In this document: positions 57,220-64,000 of the stretch, one piece after another
How the letters are laid out: each line of letters opens with the position of its first letter
Position numbering within the stretch: the stretch's first letter is position 1
NCBI GenBank assembly: GCA_027924585.1
Contig: BSBM01001067.1
Span: forward strand, 7,276,501-7,340,500
From: Larix kaempferi
Lineage: Eukaryota; Streptophyta; Pinopsida; Pinales; Pinaceae
Reading direction: 5' to 3'
Length of the DNA: 64,000 bases
Position numbers and translations under genes: made by a program
Notes under the pieces: generated by a model
Seen by the model: only the letters and a program-made list of their open reading frames with translations
What the model was told of the DNA's origin: nothing
The model's database searches: none

Positions 57220-58345
57220 CCAAAAAAATAAGGCACACTGGTACTGGTGCTCTCTATTTTTATTAAAGCACTACTACCCATGCTTCAGAGTTTAATAGAG
57301 AGCACTGTCAACCTAGCATTGCGGTGCTCACACAAAGTGCACTGGTGGTTAATTCCTTATTTTATTATGTTTATGCATTAGCGATGCTCCACATTTAAAG
57401 GAATGCATTAGTAACGGTGCATTCTAGAATGCACTATGCACAATGTGTAACATGATGCACCATACATAAATTCCCATTTTTTAATTGCAAATTTATAGCC
57501 AGTGCGTCTGATATATCTAGATACAATGGCAAAGGTGCACCTTCAAAGTTTTTATGACACACACAATAATGCAATGGTGATTTCTACTATTTTAAATAGA
57601 AATGTGTATTTGGTGTGTGTAGTGTATAGCGGCACATCGGTAAAGGTGCACCATACAATGCATTATTTACTACTTTAGGTGTGTATTACATCACACCGGG
57701 TGCTGGTTTTATGGTGGTGTACGATGTACTGTGCGCTTGATCTCTATAGACGCACTAATTATACGGTGGTGTATGGTGTCTGGCATACGATTTATGGTGG
57801 TGTATGTATATGGTGAACCTTATCTCTATATATGCATAGATGATGACTGATGCGTGTATTTGAATACAACCGCATTGCTTTTGGCATGAGTTAAGCAAGA
57901 GTTAAGCGGTGCATTTGTATGAATCTAATGCACCGTCGAGTTTTAGTGTTTTTTTAAAATACAAATATATTGTCGGTGCGTTTAATCTAAATGGATGCAC
58001 TGATAATGGTTATCCATATTGCACACCGATTTCTAATTTCAGGTGTCTTGCGACACATTGATTATTTGTGTATAATTGTTTATGATGCGCCTTACCTATG
58101 AAAATGCACCGTTAAAGGTGCTTCAAAGTGCACGCTGTTAGTGGTGGTTTTGTTGATGCATGAATAGTTAGATACATGGGTGAGTACTGGTGGAACTATT
58201 TGAATATACACACACCACATTTGGTGCATATTTTTATGGTGCATCCATAGGATATGTATGCATCGAAATTGGTGTGATATACTAACACATCGTTTCTCAT
58301 ATGACCTGTAAACGCACCATTACATGGTGAAACCTGAGCTCCGCA
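57220..58345. repeat. CACTA repeat cluster 3
   Basis: More than thirty degenerate GCACTGGTGC/GGTGCATTNT/GCACCG motifs over 1.1 kb, less regular than cluster 1. By position it is both the presumed right subterminal region and the upstream region of the minus-strand gene at 57110. Confidence 0.65.
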
Positions 58346-59081
58346 AGAGTAATGACAGAAAATTTTACAAATTTTCTAGAGTTTATAAGCTTGCAAAGCC
58401 AAATTTCTAAATTTAATCCAATGAAATTTTAAATTGAAGGATAAGAATTGATTTACTTGGGGCCTTTCGCGCTGAGGAGTCATGGTGGCAGTGTACGGTA
58501 AAAATGAAAAAAATGGTTGTTTGGAAATTCCAAAACAAACACCAATCAACCTTTGACACACAATAATCGACAAGTACGGTGTACGAGAACACTATTACAT
58601 GGGGTGCGTTTGTAGATACACGAGCATTGATGCTTGTACGACTCCATAGAAGCATTATAACAGTGTTAAAAATGATTTTACGATCGAGTTATTTTTTTTA
58701 TTCTACCCTAACTCGGTGCACCGTATTTTTTTTTCATAGAAGTAGGTACTTGATTGTATTAAGAGAAAAAAGGACCGCGGCCTGACTGTACTGTCTTTGA
58801 TACAAAGCATAGCAAAAAAACAAGACCGAGAAATGAGCCTGGAATTTAAGAGGAGATATGTCTGTTTTTTTTACATAGAGTCCAAACATAGTTCTTTTAA
58901 TTTTACCAGTATGCCTGCTGGTATATAATATAATGAATTATTCTACCAAAAATTTGACTTTGCAAAACATAAAAACTTATAGAAATTTAAGGAAACTAGC
59001 ATTTCCAGGAACTACATTCCTATTACTTGTTGTTTCTCCTATGTTTCCCCAGATAGTGTGATGCACGAGCTAGCACACTGA
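58346..59081. other. Stretch with no gene recognised
   Basis: AT-rich. GGTGCACCGTATTTTTTTTTCATAGAAGTAG near 58715-58745 is the only candidate for a decayed CACTA right end, but the match to CACTACAAGAAAA is too weak to call. Confidence 0.4.
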
Positions 59082-59668
59082 CTATTCCACTGTGTGTTCT
59101 TCATTTTGATCCATTGGATGGGAGGAAGTTGAAGAATTCTGAGTGTACCTGTTGTTGTTGACCACTAATCGAGGGGCTCGTTCATATTCCAGATGATGGG
59201 TTATCCTGTGCAATCTTCTAATTTCATCCTCCCATTCCTTGGTTCTACTATAGAGGCATAATTCACATTCGAGCATCATTGTTGTGGCCTTTTGTTGAGC
59301 CATCTAGTATCTATGTTGTTGTTCCATATCATCCACTTTCCTTCCAATATGCCACTTCCAATACTGAAGACTTGAATTTAGACTGACTATGGTTTCGTGT
59401 GAGTTGTCACATCTTCTTCCGCAGCAACAGATGACATGTTTTAAATACTCAGGGGAGAATTTGTGGAGGAGGCTAGGTCCATTCTCAGGAAACCGATTGG
59501 AATCAACAAAGGCTCAGTAGGCTAAGGAGTGAGAGGCGAATCGCCCGCACAATTGAAATGGGAGGAATAAATGGCCAATTTAGGGATTAAGGGGCAATGA
59601 CATTAGAAAAGAATTAGGAAGGTACTTGTCCCATTCATCTCATGCTTCATATGAGAAATCAAATGTAG
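59082..59668 (-). pseudogene. 3' part of a degenerate minus-strand gene
   Basis: One frame runs from about 59530 (FVDSNRFPENGPSLLHKFSPEYLKHV, CCCGRRCDNSHETIV, LQYWKWHIGRKVDDMEQQ), past one TAG, into 59303-59082 (ATTMMLECELCLYSRTKEWEDEIRRLHRITHHLEYERAPR...). The charged, helical end looks like a coiled coil. Upstream sequence to 59668 has stops. The gene probably continued into 63887-64000 before the LTR insertion. Family unknown; a transposon-borne gene is as likely as a host gene. Confidence 0.45.
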
Positions 59669-59673
59669 GAGGG

Positions 59674-62600
59674 TGTAACATCCCAAAATTTACAAAAATT
59701 TAAAATTTTTCGATATAGCTTTTAATGCGTAATCTAATTGTGTAGAAATATAATAAATGTTTAAATGTCGTCTTGCTGTACTAAATACTGTGTTGGTCAA
59801 AAGTGTAATGTTTGCAACAAGATGATTAATATCTATGTTTCGATGTTATTCTTACTCAACTGTAATTTCACGATTCTTTTGTTGTTGATCCAATGATATA
59901 AGTTTATATGTGTTAACTATTGTTCTTCTGTTTGATGATGAAGGGGTCCCACGGATGCCCCGAGGCTTACTTAGCATTCGTGCTAAAGCATTTGAATCGT
60001 CCTTTTTCGCAGATTACAAGTAAGAGCTTTAGTGTTTACGACATGTGACCGAAGAGTTTCTAACCAGTTTCCGTAATCTCGAAGGTCTTAATGGTTTAAG
60101 AGACAAAATGTCGAAAATGCTATCGGCAAGAACTTCAGTTAGCCTAGCTTATAAAACAGAAGTATGTCAGTTGTAATATAATACTATACTAACCTATTTA
60201 TTACTTTGTACCAACAATGGATAGGATCAATATATCATTATCGTGAGAATTCTACTTCATGCAAACTATAAGGATAACAATTTCTATATGAAATGGCTAA
60301 TTACAATTAGCGTGCAAATAAAATGCAATATCTATATGCAATTCTTTTGTATGCTTTTGAACCTAAGAATTTCATGCAGGATTTGATTTAAACTTTAACC
60401 TAGGAACTATTTGCAAGCTTAAAATCAAATGCAATCCTAGGAACTATATACAAATTTATGATCAATCTCTAGCCTAGAGACTATATACAAATTCTATACT
60501 ATATTGGAATATATAATTGCAGAGTCTTATACATAATCCTATAAACAATAATTATATGGTATTGTGTGTGTATCTATGTGACCCTTTATAACATTATGGA
60601 TTCCTAGCAATGAATCCAACACTGCCTTGACTTACCACAAGGTGTTATTACATAATCGAGTTGTGCATTTTAACAATGAATCAATACATTATAAGAATGG
60701 GTGACATTAACACTATGAAGGTTTCGTTCTGGCAGGCACTTTGGTTTCCCTTTGCATTTAATACTCCCAATTGCCGAGACAGTGGAATGTCTTCGTGGAC
60801 ATCGTCGTGGTGCTAGGCATGTGATGGTGTGGTGATGGTTCAAACATCGTGATGAGCTGTAAGTGTTTTGGTTCGAAGTTTAACTGAGATTCCTCCTTGG
60901 TGGCTATGGTATTGATGGTGTCTTTAATATGGTTGTTGCTTGGGTTTACATGAAAACCCTTCTAGTGATATCCACCGTTGATCTAGCAAGGTTTTGGGCT
61001 TTGAGATCTAACCCTAACCACCACTATGTTCTACGAAGTTATTGTTTCCTTGGCATTCGGTGTAGTGGCTCTGAGGAGAGGCCAACAGGCCGAGAGCCTT
61101 CAGGGTTTCGTTAGTAGGTGTTTGTGGAGTGCCCACGGTTCGAAACCGTGACCTGTTGATAGCTTAAGAGCCGATACTCTCATGGTGTTTTAAAGTGATA
61201 GCTTGTAATCAATGTTCCAGAATGAGCGTCAGATTCTTCGTGGAAGTTGGTTCGATACTTGGCTTTTCTTGTCTGTTAGGTGATTGTTTTCAGAGTTGTT
61301 CTTCCATTCTTCTTTGCATTCGGCGATGGATTGATGGTTACAGTTTGCAATGTCTTTGGTGTTCTACTCCGGGAATCAATTAAAAGGTAATGTTCTCGGT
61401 TCGAACCTTGTGTCTTCCATTCTAATTTGAGGGTTTCAGTTATTGTTATTTCACATGTAAAGACTTCTGTCAAAAGCTTGTTTTAACCACGCTTGTTTTC
61501 AAATGGCAGGTTCCTTCGTCAACCAGCACCATACTCAGGTTTTGATAATTGGCAGCTGCAACATAGACTGGTAAGCTTCGGTGGTTACTCGTTACTCCGG
61601 TTAGATGATTAGTGGGTCTTCATTGAGTTCTTTATCGAGACTTCGTGTTCTCTTGGGCTCTAAGAGGTGACCTTCGTTGAAATATTTGTGAGCTATTTTG
61701 ACAGCTTGGGGAGGATGAAACCCTCGACCCATTTGGCGTTAGGCCTGTGGTGTTTGGTTTTTCAATGTAGAAACTATAATAGAGAAATAACTGAAGAGAG
61801 GGTTTTACCCTTCTACCATATTTGATAATACAAGAGCTTTGTTTTCCTACGTTATCGTGTTTGTGTTTGAGTTTGAGCGCAGGGCTCCAGTTTGTATGCA
61901 ATTGAAGTTTATCGTTTTGCCACTATTGTATTTTAAGAAAAGTTCAGGAATTAAGAATTTAACCCTATGCTTAAAATGGTCAAACCTTAATGTGTGGTTA
62001 TCGGAAATGTTTTTGCTGTTATGATAACAATGTCGAGTTTTCTAAAAGTAGATATCTAAATCGAGCAATTCGTATGGTTTACTGTTTAATAGTTTTCAAT
62101 TGAGAAGTGATAATGTAGTCTCATGTTGATGCCGAGATGTTCTTATTTTCAGTCTTAAGGAATGTAAATGATAATCATTTTTGGTGCCTAAGCTTATGGT
62201 ATTGAAAGTGTTACTCGTCGTTCATGTCTATCGATTTTAAGTGTTGGCCGAGAGCCAATGTTTTCTGTTCGCAACTATGTAATGAGATTGTATATAGTTT
62301 CTTGTTTTGTTGTTAACTGATGGTGTTTGAACCTTAACTAAACTCTAAATCTGAGAGATAGATGTTGATACTTCTAGGGTTTGATCAACGAAGGGTTACG
62401 ATCCTGTCATAAATTTTAAGTTTGTAACGAAACTCTGTTTGGATAACATAATAGTTCTTTGTTTAATAGTTGTGATAACTATGGAAAATGATGAAACCTC
62501 AAGCTAGGGTTTCTAATCCTATGCTAAATGGAAATGAAAATTACTGTAGTTTAAATAATAAAATAATATAAAAGAAATGAATACTGTGCATAAAATTAGT

Positions 62601-63881
62601 GCTAAATAATCATGCATTATTTGTAATAGAAAGAGTTCTGTTTGTTTTTGTGATTATATTTACTTGCTAGCAGTATTGGATAACAATACTGTGCACTTAG
62701 GAAATAATTATTTTGCAGCTGTTATTTCAATACAAATTTATGAAATAAAAATACAGTGAACCTTAAACATTTAACTGATGAAAGGAAAGATAAGAGAAAG
62801 ACATAGAATTATATTATTTATTAGAGAGTATTAATGGTAAGAGAAACTAATGAAATAAAACAGTATTGATCTTCTCATTCATTTGGAAATATGATTATCA
62901 ATTTATCTATCTTAACCTCTTCTATGTACTAGAGTACGATGCAGAAACATTAGCATGGGGAAAAATGCAGAGAAATATTTTTATTCAATTCATCTTTCAT
63001 AATCATTACTATACAGAATCCTAACTAGGTCAGACACTAAAATAAATGCATTTGTATAATAATATCCTTAAAAAAAAATCAATAATTGCAAATAGAAATT
63101 TTATCTACTTAAAATTAGAAAAGACAAGTAGAACCTGTAAATGAAGATAGGGCCGACAAACACCCAAGGAGGCTTGTTCCTCCCAACCTTTTCCAGGAGA
63201 AGCATCCAAACTACTTGCTTCCTTTGGACCCCCGAGCTTGCTTACTGAACCACTAAGTAGATGGAATCTGTGTAGAAGAAAGGCACTCAGTAATATAACT
63301 TCCGCACTCAGTAGTATAACTTCTGCACTCAAATATGCCTTCTGCACTCAGCAATGTAACTTCTGCACTCAGTAATGTAATAGGAAGACTTACACCATGA
63401 TCATAAATTCAGCATATCCCCTCATCGAATCTCTTGGGTGCAAGCACAACAAAACCCCAAGGTAAATTTCCTTGTCAGGAAAAGTGATGAACCTCAGTTC
63501 ATAATTGGATGGCTCTTATATAGACTGCCTAGGTCTTTAGTGGTCAGTTTTGAATAAATGAGCCTCAAGCTCCAGTCCCACCTTCCAGGGAACTATGACC
63601 ACATTTCAAGGGAGTTGTTCCATACCAATAGCTAGTTTGTTGCATCATGATGCTGCCACTTGTCCATTGCCTTCTACCCCAGATTCCATTCCACCTAGTG
63701 GGTCAGTAAGCACTCTTTCAACAGTCCCCTTAGGTGTTTGTCTCCTATTTAATTTATTAAATAATAAAATATTGTGCAATTACAGTCATCCTTGGACACT
63801 TGTCCAATATAAAACTTTACAATAAAAGTTAACATAATGTTTCCAACATAAAATGTTTTTCAGCAAAAAGGGTATGTTACA
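59674..63881. mobile_element. 4.2-kb solo-LTR-like element
   Basis: Starts TGTAACATCCCAAAAT and ends GGGTATGTTACA, with perfect duplications GAGGG at 59669-59673 and 63882-63886. No internal copy of the start sequence, no primer site and no retroelement protein is visible, so it is best read as a solo LTR of a gypsy element with a very long LTR, or a non-coding element. Its first 15 bases equal those of the element at 18278, but their interiors look unrelated. Two GGTTCGAA-type palindromes occur (CACGGTTCGAAACCGTG at 61136-61152 and CTCGGTTCGAACC at 61394-61406). Confidence 0.78.
63265..63385. repeat. Short tandem repeat, about 22-bp period
   Basis: GCACTCAGTAATATAACTTCC-like units repeat about five times (63286-63380). 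They generate the SAEVILLSAEVILLSA pattern in the antisense frame, which is not a gene signal. Confidence 0.85.
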
Positions 63882-63886
63882 GAGGG

Positions 63887-64000
63887 CTATATCATTACCC
63901 GATTTGGATGGGTTTCATCACATGCAAGAGGAGTCGAGAGAAGGAAGGAACAATTAATGTAGGAGGGGATCGAGGCCAAATCAAACATATGAGGAGGGTA
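63887..64000 (-). pseudogene. Upstream part of the split minus-strand gene, cut by the window edge
   Basis: The minus-strand frame reads PPHMFDLASIPSYINCSFLLSTPLACDETHPNRVMI before meeting the GAGGG duplication. It looks like genuine protein sequence and lies in the right direction to have joined 59668 and below, though the reading after the junction is degenerate. Family not recognised. Confidence 0.4.

Larger units (their letters stand above)
26155..58345. mobile_element. Large En/Spm (CACTA) DNA transposon carrying later insertions; right end not located
   Basis: Left terminus candidate AACTACAAGAAAAACACTC at 26155 matches the plant CACTACAAGAAAA end with the first C changed to A. Subterminal GCACCGGTGC-type repeats follow. 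Inside are a TNP2-like transposase (plus), a spliced minus-strand gene, and a further minus-strand gene. A matching right end (TTTTCTTGTAGTG-like) was not seen, so the right boundary is set at the end of the third repeat cluster and is approximate. Subtracting the Tat (9.9 kb) and copia (9.7 kb) insertions leaves about 12.5 kb, within the usual range for autonomous plant CACTA elements. Two adjoining CACTA elements is the alternative. Confidence 0.6.

Noticed and set aside
58715-58745. Candidate right end of the CACTA element (reverse complement CTACTTCTATGAAAAAAAAA)
   Set aside because: Only CTAC and the A run match CACTACAAGAAAA, and no TTT duplication partner to 26152-26154 is present.
61130-61160. 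Possible tRNA T-arm (CACGGTTCGAAACCGTG), with another GGTTCGAACC at 61396
   Set aside because: No A box at a suitable distance, no acceptor stem and no A tail; treated as palindromes inside the LTR-like element.

Overview
The window looks like nuclear DNA of a seed plant with a large, transposon-filled genome. The evidence is a plant L1-type LINE, a chromodomain Ty3/gypsy element, Tat/Ogre-like Ty3/gypsy elements with a TGGCGACTCC primer-binding site, Ty1/copia elements with initiator-Met primer sites, an En/Spm (CACTA) element with a TNP2-type transposase, and plant-style introns. The long LTRs and copia polyprotein style would fit a gymnosperm, but this is inference. There is no intact, clearly host-encoded gene; almost every base belongs to a transposable element (TE), usually with another TE inside it.

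Layout. (1) 1-3352: 3' part of a degenerate LINE, inserted into the internal region of a short copia-like element. (2) That copia-like unit (3353-3785, then 17757-24993) is a tandem arrangement: internal end, shared LTR, primer site, internal, second LTR. It is interrupted twice. A 13,966-bp minus-strand chromovirus with 2.77-kb LTRs and TSD TAAAG sits exactly in its polypurine tract (3786-17751). A 5.2-kb LTR-like block full of satellite arrays with TSD CATGA sits just after its primer site (18278-23502). (3) 25040-26150: a minus-strand LINE tail. (4) 26155 to about 58340: a very large CACTA element. It carries a spliced minus-strand gene (27590-40140), a plus-strand TNP2-like transposase (about 40976-44640) and a minus-strand gene of possible plant-mobile-domain type (about 45597-57100). 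GCACCGGTGC-like repeats cluster near its left end, between the divergent genes and next to its right-hand gene. It was invaded by a Tat element that has gag and protease but no RT or integrase (28020-37929, TSD ATAGT, 8-12 nt inside an intron), by a copia element (46588-56308) that itself received a deleted second copia (49433-51932) and a truncated Tat element (51933-about 54100), and by a 103-bp tRNA-headed SINE or tRNA retrocopy (42239-42341). (5) 59082-64000: a degenerate minus-strand gene split by a 4.2-kb solo-LTR-like element with TSD GAGGG (59674-63881).

Relative ages. The two LTRs of the chromovirus differ at about 65-70 of 2,770 positions by my count (about 2.4%). The LTRs of the large copia element look several-fold more diverged. 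The most notable items are the CACTA element with its promoter-associated repeat clusters, the gag-protease-knuckle Tat element, the conserved island in Tat leaders, the tiny SINE, and the satellite-bearing giant LTR block.
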